Origin: a bacterium
GTDB lineage: Bacteria; Chloroflexota; Dormibacteria; Dormibacterales; Dormibacteraceae
DNA length: 64,000 nucleotides
NCBI GenBank assembly: GCA_004299235.1
Contig: SCQL01000031.1
Location: 1 to 64,000, forward strand
Direction of reading: 5' to 3'
Numbering within the stretch: position 1 is the stretch's first letter; every line of letters begins with the position of its first letter. The notes beneath the pieces are model-generated. The model did no database searches and was not told the DNA's origin. It saw nothing but the letters and a program-made list of their open reading frames with translations. Positions 8,521-16,485 of this stretch are shown in pieces. Position numbers and translations under genes: made by a program.

Positions 8521-9398
8521 TCGAAGACGGTCCTGCGGGCGTTGACGAAGAGACCGCGCGGCCGGACCAGGATGACCAGCGCCAGGATCGCGAACGCGAA
8601 TGCGAGGTTGTAGCCCGCGCTCACGTAGCCGCCGAAGAATTCCAGCGCGATCCCCACGATGACGGCTCCGACCATCGTCCCAAACGCCCGGCCGAGGCCG
8701 CCCGCGACGGCCGCCGTGAGGGTGATGAGAAAGAAGCTGAACCCGAAGCTCGGATTGAACGTGCCCACGCTCTCGGCGAGGATGAAGCCGGCGTAGCCGG
8801 CGATCAGCCCGGCGAGAAACCAGGTCGCCGAGGCCACCAGGTGGGCGTTGATCCCGCTCACTCGGGCGAGTTCGCGGTTTTGCGAGACCGCGCGCAACGC
8901 CTTGCCGAATTTGGTGTGCGAGATGAGCACGTAGAGGGCGCCGGTGATGCCGAACGCCGAGAGGATGATCTCCATCTCGGTCGGCGTCCACCGGAAGGGG
9001 CCGGCCTGGATGGGCGCGCCGGTCGGAATCGCGTACGCGACGTTGGCGGCGCCGAAAATGATGACGAGCACGTTCTGGATCACGAAGGACAGGCCGAGTG
9101 TGGCGATGAAGATGACCAGGGTCGGGGTGCCGTGGCGTATGAACCGGTCGACCACACCCGCATGCACCACCAGGGCCAGCAGCCCGCCCGCGAGCGCGGC
9201 CGCGATGGCGGCGGCAACCGCGCTCCCGGTGCGCTGATGCGTGACATAGGCCGCATACGCCCCGACGGTGAGGATCTCGCCGTGGGACAGGTTGGCCACG
9301 TTGGTGACGGCGTACTCGAGCGTGAACGCCACCGCGGAGAGGGCGAGGATCGCGGCCGTGACGATCCCGAAGCCGAGGGTCAGGAAGACCTCGTGCAC
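8517..9398 (-). CDS. livH: Branched-chain amino acid-type ABC transporter permease LivH
   Basis: Second permease, 293 residues, with around eight membrane helices, the early NLSHGEILTVGAYAAY segment typical of LivH and the coupling loop FGKALRAVSQNRELARVSGI. The start is GTG at 9398. A 47-nt gap separates it from the binding-protein gene, the largest gap in this operon, which leaves room for higher expression of the binding protein. Confidence 0.93.
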   Translation of the reverse strand: MHEVFLTLGFGIVTAAILALSAVAFTLEYAVTNVANLSHGEILTVGAYAAYVTHQRTGSAVAAAIAAALAGGLLALVVHAGVVDRFIRHGTPTLVIFIATLGLSFVIQNVLVIIFGAANVAYAIPTGAPIQAGPFRWTPTEMEIILSAFGITGALYVLISHTKFGKALRAVSQNRELARVSGINAHLVASATWFLAGLIAGYAGFILAESVGTFNPSFGFSFFLITLTAAVAGGLGRAFGTMVGAVIVGIALEFFGGYVSAGYNLAFAFAILALVILVRPRGLFVNARRTVFE

Positions 9399-9445
9399 CT
9401 AACCCTCAGCTTCGGTTGATGTCGGTTCGACTTGGGTCGGCCAGA

Positions 9446-10732
9446 TCAGGGCGTCGCGGCGGCCAGGTCGTCGGCGGACAGGATCTGGACCTGCACCTGC
9501 TGTCCCGCCAGGCTCTGCTGGAAGGCGCCGTAGGGGCCGAAAACATTGTGGTACTGGTTGTAGTTGAGGTCGCCGCTGGCCCCCTCGTAGTTGATCTTGG
9601 TGCCCGCGGTGATCAGGTCGAGGCAGCTCTTGTAGGTGTAGCACTGCGTCCCGGGTGGGTTCGTCACGTCCATCATCGCGGCGTTGATATCGGGACCGTT
9701 GATGCTCTTGGCCTTGTCGACCGCCAGCGCCTGGCTGATCACCGAGTCGTAGGCATAGTTGGCATTCGCCTCGGGCTGGCTGTTGCTGCCAAACATGTCG
9801 GCGAAGATCCTGTTGAATTCGTCGGCGGCGGCGCCGCTCACCGAAGTTCCGTAGACCGAGATGAGGTGGTCGTGCGCCACCGGGTAGGTGATTGCCTTCA
9901 GGTAGTCATCGCCGCCGGTGACATCCGTGCCGACGAAGGGGATCGCCAGGTTGTTGGCATCCTTGAAGTTCTGGAACAGAACCGCGGCCGTGGCGGCGTC
10001 GGTCTGAGTGAAGATCACGTCCGGGTTGGCGGAGATGACCGCCTGCACCTGCGTGTGGTACGAGGTCTGGTCTGGAGACAGGTCCGTGATCCTGGAGACC
10101 ACCGTTCCGCCCAGCTTCTTCCAGGTCGCCGCGATGGGATCCGCAAACGTCTGCGCTGCGATGTCCGAGAAGAAGAGCAGAGCGGCCTTGCGGTAGCCCT
10201 TCTTGTAGCCGTACAGGGCCATGGCCACGCTGAGCTGCGAGTCGGACGGGCTGTCGCGCCACAGGTAGGGATTGGCGTTGTGGTCGAACAGGGTGCTGCC
10301 GCCCTGGAATTGATCCGGGATCTTGGCCGCCGAGATGATCGGTGCGTCGGCATTGATCTCCTGCGTCTCAGGCCCGATGATCCCGACCAGGTTGTTGGCG
10401 GCCATCAGCTTTCGAAGCGCGGGGACGGAGTCAGCCTCGTCGCACTGCGTGTCGGCGTGGGCGAGGTCCAGCTTCTGGCCCAGGATGCCGCCTCCGTCGT
10501 TGATCGCCTTCTGGGCCATCTGGGATCCCTGGAGCATCGCCGAGCCAAGGCTGGCGAGGGTACCGGTGAAACAGGAGAGCACGCCCATGCTGACCGGGCC
10601 GGTGGGCAGCTTGCCGCCGCCGCCGGACGTGCCGGAACCGCATGCGGTCGCCAGGAGGCCGGCCGCCACCGAGGCCGCCAGCACGCGCCCGAGGCGCCGG
10701 CCGCCGATCCGATCGAGTCTTCCTGCGTCCAT
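9446..10732 (-). CDS. Liv-type ABC transporter substrate-binding lipoprotein
   Basis: Extracytoplasmic receptor for the importer, 428 residues, of the periplasmic binding protein type 1 family (LivJ/LivK-like). A signal peptide with lipobox LLATAC is followed by a Gly/Ser linker and then the ligand domain starting near VSMGVLSCFTG, with the recurrent VGIIGPETQEINADAPIISAA segment. ATG at 10732 is preceded by a strong GGAGGA ribosome binding site. The frame reading back to 10828 has no signal peptide. The ligand is unknown; the divergent genes suggest an acid activated through CoA transfer. Confidence 0.88.
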   Translation of the reverse strand: MDAGRLDRIGGRRLGRVLAASVAAGLLATACGSGTSGGGGKLPTGPVSMGVLSCFTGTLASLGSAMLQGSQMAQKAINDGGGILGQKLDLAHADTQCDEADSVPALRKLMAANNLVGIIGPETQEINADAPIISAAKIPDQFQGGSTLFDHNANPYLWRDSPSDSQLSVAMALYGYKKGYRKAALLFFSDIAAQTFADPIAATWKKLGGTVVSRITDLSPDQTSYHTQVQAVISANPDVIFTQTDAATAAVLFQNFKDANNLAIPFVGTDVTGGDDYLKAITYPVAHDHLISVYGTSVSGAAADEFNRIFADMFGSNSQPEANANYAYDSVISQALAVDKAKSINGPDINAAMMDVTNPPGTQCYTYKSCLDLITAGTKINYEGASGDLNYNQYHNVFGPYGAFQQSLAGQQVQVQILSADDLAAATP

Positions 10733-10787
10733 CGAACTCCTCCTGCCAATGACGCGTTCGGCTGCACCCAAGCGTGGGATCGCGGCG

Positions 10788-10816
10788 AGATTAGTCGAGG
10801 TGGACCAGTTTGTCAA
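10788..10816 (-). promoter_or_regulatory. Sigma-70-type promoter of the liv operon
   Basis: On the minus strand, TTGACA (10816-10811) and TAATCT (10793-10788) are separated by exactly 17 nt. The -35 is a perfect consensus match. About 55 nt of leader with a strong ribosome binding site follows before the binding-protein ATG. Confidence 0.65.
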
Positions 10817-10827
10817 TGGTTGGACCA
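10801..10827. promoter_or_regulatory. FadR-like GntR operators over the divergent promoter
   Basis: TGGTTGGACCA (10817-10827) fits the TGGT-N3-ACCA form of FadR-subfamily operators and abuts the liv -35. A second TGGACCA (10801-10807) lies inside the liv promoter spacer, exactly 20 bp from the TGGACCA at 10821, so both face the same side of the helix. Binding here would block the liv promoter and could act on the regulator's own promoter. The regulator encoded at 10859 is the obvious candidate ligand-responsive factor. Confidence 0.55.
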
Positions 10828-10845
10828 CCTAGCCTCTGAGCCTGG

Positions 10846-10851
10846 TAGACT
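10846..10851 (+). promoter_or_regulatory. -10 box (TAGACT) for a leaderless gntR mRNA
   Basis: TAGACT lies 7 nt before the ATG at 10859, with no ribosome binding site between. The FadR-like operator is about 20 nt upstream, where it could control this promoter as well as the divergent one. Confidence 0.4.
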
Positions 10852-10858
10852 CGTCCCC

Positions 10859-11596
10859 ATGGGCGCCGCGCCGATCAGCTCCCTCCGTCCGCTCGAGCGC
10901 AGCCGTCTTTACGAAGACCTAGGCGAGCGGCTTGGGGAGTTCGTCCGGGAATCCGGCATGGTCCCCGGGGACAGGTTCCCGCCGGAGCGTGACCTCTCGC
11001 GTCACCTGCGCGTCAGCCGGACCTCCGTCCGTCAGGCGATCGTCGTGCTCCAGGCTCTCGGCTTTGTCGACGTCCGCCACGGCGAGGGCATCTTCCTGCG
11101 CCGGACCGGCGGCTTTGGCGAATCGCTGACCAAGCTCCTGGAGCGCCGCCGCCGGCTGCCCGACGTCTTGGAGGCGCGCGAGGCGCTCGAGGTCAAGCTG
11201 GCCGAGCTCGCGGCCACGCGCCGGAGCCAGAAGGACCTCGACGCCATGGACTTCGCGTTGAGCAGGATGAATGGCGAGATCCAGGCCGGCGGGCTCGGCA
11301 CCGAAGGCGACGCGGCCTTCCATCACGCGATCGCCCTGGCCGCTCGCAATGAGGTGCTCCTCCACCTGATCGACGCCATGGCAGAGGTCATCCAGGAGAG
11401 CCGCGTGGAGTCGCTGAGCGAACCGGGGCGCCCGCAACGCTCGCTCGAGGCTCACCGGCGCATCCTGGCCGCCATCGGCGAGGGCAACGCCGCGCATTCG
11501 GCGGAGGCGATGCGGCAGCACCTCAGGGTCGTGGCCGACGTTTCGCTGCTGCGCTGGCAACCGGAGAGTGCGGACGATGGGGACGCTGCAACCTAG
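10859..11596 (+). CDS. GntR-family (FadR subfamily, FCD domain) regulator
   Basis: DNA-binding repressor or activator of 245 residues. The N-terminal winged helix-turn-helix (about residues 15-80) includes GDRFPPERDLSRHLRVSRTS and the wing GFVDVRHGEGIFL. The C-terminal all-helical FCD ligand domain has AAFHHAIALAARNEVL and a late SLEAHRRILAAI, whose Asp/His residues usually bind a metal and carboxylate ligands. ATG at 10859 was chosen from the -10 box and domain start; the frame reads open far upstream but that is antisense to the binding protein. It heads the accDA-CoA transferase-crotonase operon and probably controls liv too through the TGGT-N3-ACCA site. Confidence 0.9.
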   Translation: MGAAPISSLRPLERSRLYEDLGERLGEFVRESGMVPGDRFPPERDLSRHLRVSRTSVRQAIVVLQALGFVDVRHGEGIFLRRTGGFGESLTKLLERRRRLPDVLEAREALEVKLAELAATRRSQKDLDAMDFALSRMNGEIQAGGLGTEGDAAFHHAIALAARNEVLLHLIDAMAEVIQESRVESLSEPGRPQRSLEAHRRILAAIGEGNAAHSAEAMRQHLRVVADVSLLRWQPESADDGDAAT

Positions 11597-13265
11597 CGGG
11601 CCGGCTGACCAGGCGGCGGAGCGGGCTGATTCGTGTCCGATGTGTTCAGCTCCGCTCGACCGGCTTCGAGTTTGCCCCGGCTGCGGTCACCACGCGCCGC
11701 TGACCGCGCGGCAGCGGATCGATCAGCTCGTCGATCGAGGCAGCTTCCAGGAATCCGAGCGTCATCTGTGGTCGGGCAACCCGATCCACTACTCCGACGG
11801 CGCCAGCAGCTACGAGAATCAGGTCGCCGAGGCCCAGCGCGCGACTTCGCTCCTGGACGCGGTGATCACCGGCCGGGCGCGGCTGCTGGGAGGGCGGGTC
11901 GTCCTGGTGGTGTTCGACTTCCGCTTCCTGGGCGGCAGCATGGGCAGCGTGGTCGGCGAGAAGGTCGCGCGCGCGTTCGACATCGCGCGGCGCGAGAGGA
12001 TCCCGGCGATAGTCGTCTCCTCCTCAGGCGGCGCGCGGATCCAGGAAGGCATGGTGGCCCTCTTCCAGATGGCCAAGACGGCCCTGTGCGCAGCCCGCCT
12101 TCGGGAGCAGGGCGTGCCTTTGCTGACGGTGCTGTCCGACCCCACCATGGGCGGCGTGCTCGCGTCATTCGCGAGCCTGGGAGACGTGATCCTGGCCGAG
12201 CCGCACGCCCGGGTGTCGTTTGTCGGACCCCGCGTGCACCTCAAGGCGATCGGAGACCAGGCGCCACCCGGCCGGGCGGAATTCGCCCTGGAGCACGGCA
12301 CCATCGACGCGATCGTCGAGCGTGAGCAGCTGCGCCCGGTCCTGGGCCACCTCGCCGCCGTCCTTCGATCACACGACCGCGCGCCGAGGAAACCGGAACA
12401 TCCGACACCCCTCTACCGCCCCCAGATCCGACGTCCGGTGTGGGAGACGGTTGAGCTCGCGCGACATCCGGCCCGCCCCAGCGGGCGTGAGCTCGCGCAA
12501 CGAGTCTTCACCGACGTCTTCGAGCTGCACGGCGATCGGCGCGGTGAAGACGACGACTCAGTCATGGCCGGGATCGGCCTGCTCGGCGGCAGAGCGGTGG
12601 TGGTCGTGGCGCAGGACCGCCGCTCCGTCCGCGCCGGCAGCACGAGGGCCAGCGGATTTCGCAAGGCGCTGCGAGCGTTCACCCTCGCCGAGCGCTTCGG
12701 GCTTCCGCTCTTCACGTTCGTCGACACGCCCGGCGCCGCCACCGACGCCGAGGCCGAAGCCGATGGCATCACCGGAGCCGTCGCGGAGTCTTTGGCCAGG
12801 CTGGGCCGCCTGCGAACACCGGTGATCAGCACGGTCATCGGCGAAGGGGGCAGCGGCGGGGCGCTCGCGCTGTCGGTCGGTGACCGGCTGCTCATGCTGG
12901 AGAACGCGATCTTCTCGGTGATCGGGCCCGAGGCGGCGTCGGCGATCCTCTACCACGACGCCGACCACGCCCGCGAGCTCGCCGGCCGGCTCAAGCTGAC
13001 CGCCGGCGACCTGGCCGCGCTGCGCATCGCGGACCGGGTCGTGCCCGAGCAGCCGGCCGGGCACGAAGCACCCGAGATGCTGGCGGCGATGCTGCGCCAG
13101 GTCCTGGTCGATGAGCTCGCTACGCTCTCCGGGACGTCGATCGGCAACCTGCTCAAGCGGCGAGAGGCCAAGTTCCGGCAGGTGCACTCGGTGCACGGGC
13201 GGCTGCGCGGCCTGATGCGGCAACAGCCCGACCCGCCCGGTGATGCGCGGGCGCTCCATGCCTGA
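11577..13265 (+). CDS. accDA: Fused acetyl-CoA carboxylase carboxyltransferase (AccD-AccA)
   Basis: Carries both carboxyltransferase halves that move CO2 between carboxybiotin and an acyl-CoA. The N-terminal half (to about residue 275) is AccD-like, with a four-Cys zinc ribbon (CPMC then CPGC) and SSGGARIQEGMVALFQMAKT. The C-terminal half is AccA-like, with LFTFVDTPGAATDAEAE and TVIGEGGSGGALALSVGD. ATG at 11577 has GGAGAG 8 nt upstream; GTG 11568 is an alternative. It overlaps gntR by 20 nt. No biotin carboxylase or biotin carrier gene is nearby, so partners must be encoded elsewhere. It may be the housekeeping enzyme or a specialised carboxylase for the operon's substrate. Confidence 0.88.
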   Translation: MGTLQPSGPADQAAERADSCPMCSAPLDRLRVCPGCGHHAPLTARQRIDQLVDRGSFQESERHLWSGNPIHYSDGASSYENQVAEAQRATSLLDAVITGRARLLGGRVVLVVFDFRFLGGSMGSVVGEKVARAFDIARRERIPAIVVSSSGGARIQEGMVALFQMAKTALCAARLREQGVPLLTVLSDPTMGGVLASFASLGDVILAEPHARVSFVGPRVHLKAIGDQAPPGRAEFALEHGTIDAIVEREQLRPVLGHLAAVLRSHDRAPRKPEHPTPLYRPQIRRPVWETVELARHPARPSGRELAQRVFTDVFELHGDRRGEDDDSVMAGIGLLGGRAVVVVAQDRRSVRAGSTRASGFRKALRAFTLAERFGLPLFTFVDTPGAATDAEAEADGITGAVAESLARLGRLRTPVISTVIGEGGSGGALALSVGDRLLMLENAIFSVIGPEAASAILYHDADHARELAGRLKLTAGDLAALRIADRVVPEQPAGHEAPEMLAAMLRQVLVDELATLSGTSIGNLLKRREAKFRQVHSVHGRLRGLMRQQPDPPGDARALHA

Positions 13266-14445
13266 CGTTCCCGACGCACCCAGGCTGCCGCTGAACGGGA
13301 TCCGCGTCCTCGACCTGACCCACGCTCTCGCCGGCCCGTACTGCACGATGCTGCTGGGCGACCTGGGCGCGGACGTGATCAAGGTCGAGCCGCCAGGCAC
13401 CGGCGACCAATCGCGCCAATGGGGCCCGCCGTTCATCGAAGGCGAGTCCTCCTATTTTCTATCCGTCAACCGCAACAAGCGCAGCGTGGTCCTCGACCTC
13501 AAGAGCGATAGCGGCCGAGCGGCGGCGGTGGCGCTCGCCCTGGCCTGCGACGTGGTGGTGGAGAACTTCAAGCCAGGCACCGCCGCGCGGCTGGGCCTCG
13601 ATCATGAGCAGCTGCAGGCGCAGAAGCCGGAGCTCGTGTACGCCTCGATCAGCGGCTTCGGTCAGAACCAGCCGGCGCTGGCGGGTTACGACCAGATCGC
13701 GCAGGGGACTTCGGGAATGATGAGCGTGAACGCGGTCCCGGACGCGCCGCCGACCAAGGTCGGCGTGCCGATCGGAGACATCACGGCGGGAATGTTCGCG
13801 ACCCACGCCATCCTGGCCGCGCTGGTGGAGCGGCAGGTCACCGGCCGCGGCCGCTATATCGACATCGCCCTCAACGATGCCCTGCTGGCGCTACACACCT
13901 ATCAGGCGGGGAGGCTCTTCGCCACCGGGCACATCCCGAGCCGGGAGGGCAACTTTCACGCCACCATCTCCCCCTACGGGACCTTCGCGGTCGGCGACGG
14001 GTTCATCAACGTCGCCGTCGCGACCGACGCGCAGTTCCGCCGCTTATGCGAAGCCCTGGGAGCCCCCGAGCTCGCCGAGGATCCTCGATTCACCACCAAC
14101 CCGCTGCGCCAGGAGGCACGGTCCGAGCTGGTGCACGAGATCGAGAGCCGCCTTCGAGACGGGACGCGCATGGAGTGGCTGGCGCGCCTGGAGAGCCACG
14201 GCATACCGGCCGGGCCGATCCTGGATCTGGCGGAGGCCTTCGCCAGCCCACTGGCCCAGGCCCGCGGCATGCGCGTGGAGATCGAACATCCCAAGGCAGG
14301 CCGGATCAGCCAGGTGGGCGCGCCCTGGAAGATCGACGGCGCCTCGAGCCCGGTCCGGCTCCCCCCCCCGACGCTCGGCCAGCACACCGAAGAGGTGCTG
14401 CGCGAGCTGCTCGACTCCGACCGGTCGAGGACGCATGAGCATTAG
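13258..14445 (+). CDS. Class III CoA-transferase (CaiB/BaiF/Frc family), copy 1
   Basis: Transfers CoA between carboxylic acids, 395 residues. Family marks are GIRVLDLTHALAGPYCTMLLGDLGADVIKVE at the N-terminus, the NRNKRSVVLDLK segment, and the catalytic Asp, about D174, in VGVPIGDITAGMF, aligned with the active-site Asp of formyl-CoA transferase. ATG at 13258 overlaps accDA by 8 nt. It is followed by a paralogue overlapping it by 11 nt. Acceptor and donor cannot be told from sequence. Confidence 0.9.
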   Translation: MPDVPDAPRLPLNGIRVLDLTHALAGPYCTMLLGDLGADVIKVEPPGTGDQSRQWGPPFIEGESSYFLSVNRNKRSVVLDLKSDSGRAAAVALALACDVVVENFKPGTAARLGLDHEQLQAQKPELVYASISGFGQNQPALAGYDQIAQGTSGMMSVNAVPDAPPTKVGVPIGDITAGMFATHAILAALVERQVTGRGRYIDIALNDALLALHTYQAGRLFATGHIPSREGNFHATISPYGTFAVGDGFINVAVATDAQFRRLCEALGAPELAEDPRFTTNPLRQEARSELVHEIESRLRDGTRMEWLARLESHGIPAGPILDLAEAFASPLAQARGMRVEIEHPKAGRISQVGAPWKIDGASSPVRLPPPTLGQHTEEVLRELLDSDRSRTHEH

Positions 14446-15667
14446 GGTCGGCGCCTTGTCTCCGCCGCTGTCGGGCGTTCGCGTGCTCGAGGTGGGCAAC
14501 TACATGGCGGCGCCCTTCTGCACCATGCAACTGGCCGACCTGGGCGCAGAGGTGATCAAGATCGAGAACCCCGACGGCGGCGACCAGGTGCGCGCGGCCG
14601 CGCCGATGATCGAGGGCGAGGGCTCTGCCTTCGTACGCCTCAACCGCAACAAGCGCTCACTTGCCCTCGACCTCAAGAGCCCGGCCGGCAAGGACGTTTT
14701 TCGCCGGCTCGTGGCCACCGCGGATGTGCTGGTCGAAAACCTGCGACCCGGGACCATGCGCGATCTCGGGCTCGACTACGAGCGGCTCCACCGCATCAAC
14801 CCCGCCCTCATCTATGTCGCGGCGTCGGGCTGGGGCCAGGACGGCCCCCTGAAAGATCAGCCGGGTATGGACATCATGGCGCAGGCGCGCTCGGGGCTGA
14901 TGAGCATCACCGGCATGCCCGACGGCGATCCGGTCAAGATCGGAGTGCCGGTTTGTGACCTGGTGTGCGCGCTTTACGGCGCACTCGCGGCGGTGTCGGC
15001 GCTGCACTCGCGTCGCGACACCGGAGCCGGCCAGTACATCGATGTCTCGCTGCTCGAAGCCGGCGTCTCGCTGGCGATCTGGGAGGCGGGCACCTACTTC
15101 GCGACCGGGGAGATCCCGCGCCCGCTTGGCTCCGCTCATCAGAGCAATGCGCCATACCAGGCGTTCCGGGCCGCCGACGGCTGGCTCACCCTCGGAGCCA
15201 CGACCAAGCCGAACTGGGAAGCGCTGTGCCGCGCGCTGGGTCTTGGGCGCCTGCTCGACGACAGCCGCTACTCCAGCACCAGCCAGCGACACGCGAACCG
15301 CGATACGCTCGTCCCCACGATCGAAGAGGTGACGATGACCGCACCCGCGGGGTACTGGCTCGCCGTACTCGAGGCGGCCGGCGTGCCCTGCGCGCCGATT
15401 CAGAACTTCGGCGAGGTGTTCAACAGTCCACAGCTCATCGCCCGCGATTATTTCTGGGAGGCGCCGCACGCCCGGCTGGGCACGGTCCGACAGCTGGGGT
15501 CGCCAATGCGCTTTTCGCAAACCCCGGTGCGTCGCGACAGGGCGGCGCCGATCCTCGGAGAAGACTCGGCCGCGCTGCTCTCGGAGCTGGGCTACGAGCC
15601 GGCGGTCGTCTCAAGGCTCTTCGAACAAGGCGTCGTGGCGGGGCCGGCGCCGGCGGGGTCCGCTTGA
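14435..15667 (+). CDS. Class III CoA-transferase (CaiB/BaiF/Frc family), copy 2
   Basis: A 410-residue paralogue of the preceding gene with the same landmarks: GVRVLEVGNYMAAPFCTMQLADLGAEVIKIE, NRNKRSLALDLK and a catalytic-position Asp near 175 in VGVPVCDLVCALYG. ATG at 14435 overlaps copy 1; the longer open frame upstream is an antiphase reading of copy 1. Both copies keep the Asp, so each could be active. Adjacent class III pairs form heteromers in known systems such as BbsEF and SmtAB, which makes a two-subunit enzyme a reasonable alternative to two separate transferases. Confidence 0.9.
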   Translation: MSIRVGALSPPLSGVRVLEVGNYMAAPFCTMQLADLGAEVIKIENPDGGDQVRAAAPMIEGEGSAFVRLNRNKRSLALDLKSPAGKDVFRRLVATADVLVENLRPGTMRDLGLDYERLHRINPALIYVAASGWGQDGPLKDQPGMDIMAQARSGLMSITGMPDGDPVKIGVPVCDLVCALYGALAAVSALHSRRDTGAGQYIDVSLLEAGVSLAIWEAGTYFATGEIPRPLGSAHQSNAPYQAFRAADGWLTLGATTKPNWEALCRALGLGRLLDDSRYSSTSQRHANRDTLVPTIEEVTMTAPAGYWLAVLEAAGVPCAPIQNFGEVFNSPQLIARDYFWEAPHARLGTVRQLGSPMRFSQTPVRRDRAAPILGEDSAALLSELGYEPAVVSRLFEQGVVAGPAPAGSA

Positions 15668-16464
15668 GCGCGGCACCGTCGGCACCGGACGAGCTGATCG
15701 TCGAGCGGCGCGGAGCGGTCCAATGGGTCATCTTCAACCGGCCCCAGGCGCGCAACGCCCTGACCTGGAACATGTACGCAAGGCTCGTCGAGGTCTGCGA
15801 AGAAGTGAACCGGGACCGCGAGGTGCGAGCCGTGGTCTTCACCGGGGCCGGCGGGCATGCGTTCGTCGCGGGTACCGACATCTCGCAGTTCCGGGCTTTC
15901 AAGACCGAGAGGGACGCCCTCGACTACGAGGCTCGGGGCAACGAGGTCATGAGCGCGGTGGAGTCGGTCCGCGTACCGACGATCGCCGCCATCGCCGGGC
16001 CCTGCACCGGCGCCGGCGCGGCGATCGCCAACTGCTGCGACATCCGCATCGGCTCGCCCTCCGCGCGCTACGGGTTCCCCATCGCACGCACGCTCGGCAA
16101 CTGCCTCTCGATGGCCAACTACGCCAGGGCCGCGGCGTTGATCGGCATCGCCCGGCTGAAGGACCTGATGATGCGCGCCCGCCTGATGAACGCCCAGGAA
16201 ATGCTCGGCTGCGGCCTGCTGGCCGAGGTCACCGGCGACGAGGAGTCGCTCCTGCCGCGGGCGCAGGCGCTGGCGGAAGAGCTCGCCTCGCTTGCTCCGC
16301 TGACTTTGTGGGCGACCAAGGAAGCGCTGCGCCGGGTGCGCGACCGGCTCATCCCGCAGGGCGCCGATTCGGACCTGATCGTGGCCTGCTACACCTCGAG
16401 TGACTTTCGCGAAGGCGTCGAGTCCTTTCTCGCCAAGCGCAAACCCGAGTGGAAGGGCGAGTGA
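15664..16464 (+). CDS. Crotonase-superfamily protein lacking both hydratase glutamates
   Basis: A 266-residue enoyl-CoA hydratase/isomerase fold protein. The oxyanion-hole segments are visible at HAFVAGTDISQF and AAIAGPCTGAGAAIANCCD. By alignment with classical enoyl-CoA hydratase, the first catalytic Glu (in GGGCE) is replaced by Ala and the second (in QPE) by Ile in YGFPIARTLGN, so simple syn-hydration is unlikely. The TTG start at 15664 overlaps the previous stop (TTGA). As last gene of the gntR operon it probably acts on the CoA ester made by the CoA-transferases. Isomerase, lyase or hydrolase chemistry are all possible. Confidence 0.82.
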   Translation: MSAAPSAPDELIVERRGAVQWVIFNRPQARNALTWNMYARLVEVCEEVNRDREVRAVVFTGAGGHAFVAGTDISQFRAFKTERDALDYEARGNEVMSAVESVRVPTIAAIAGPCTGAGAAIANCCDIRIGSPSARYGFPIARTLGNCLSMANYARAAALIGIARLKDLMMRARLMNAQEMLGCGLLAEVTGDEESLLPRAQALAEELASLAPLTLWATKEALRRVRDRLIPQGADSDLIVACYTSSDFREGVESFLAKRKPEWKGE

Positions 16465-16485
16465 CCGCCGCGAGAACGGCGCGGT

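Noticed and set aside
9416-10858. Long N-terminal extension of the GntR frame
   Set aside because: It is antisense to the binding-protein gene and unlike any GntR extension; the true start at 10859 is marked by a -10 box and the HTH domain.
11577-13265. Biotin-dependent methylmalonyl- or glutaconyl-CoA decarboxylase alpha subunit
   Set aside because: The four-Cys zinc ribbon and AccD-then-AccA arrangement are those of acetyl-CoA carboxylase carboxyltransferase.
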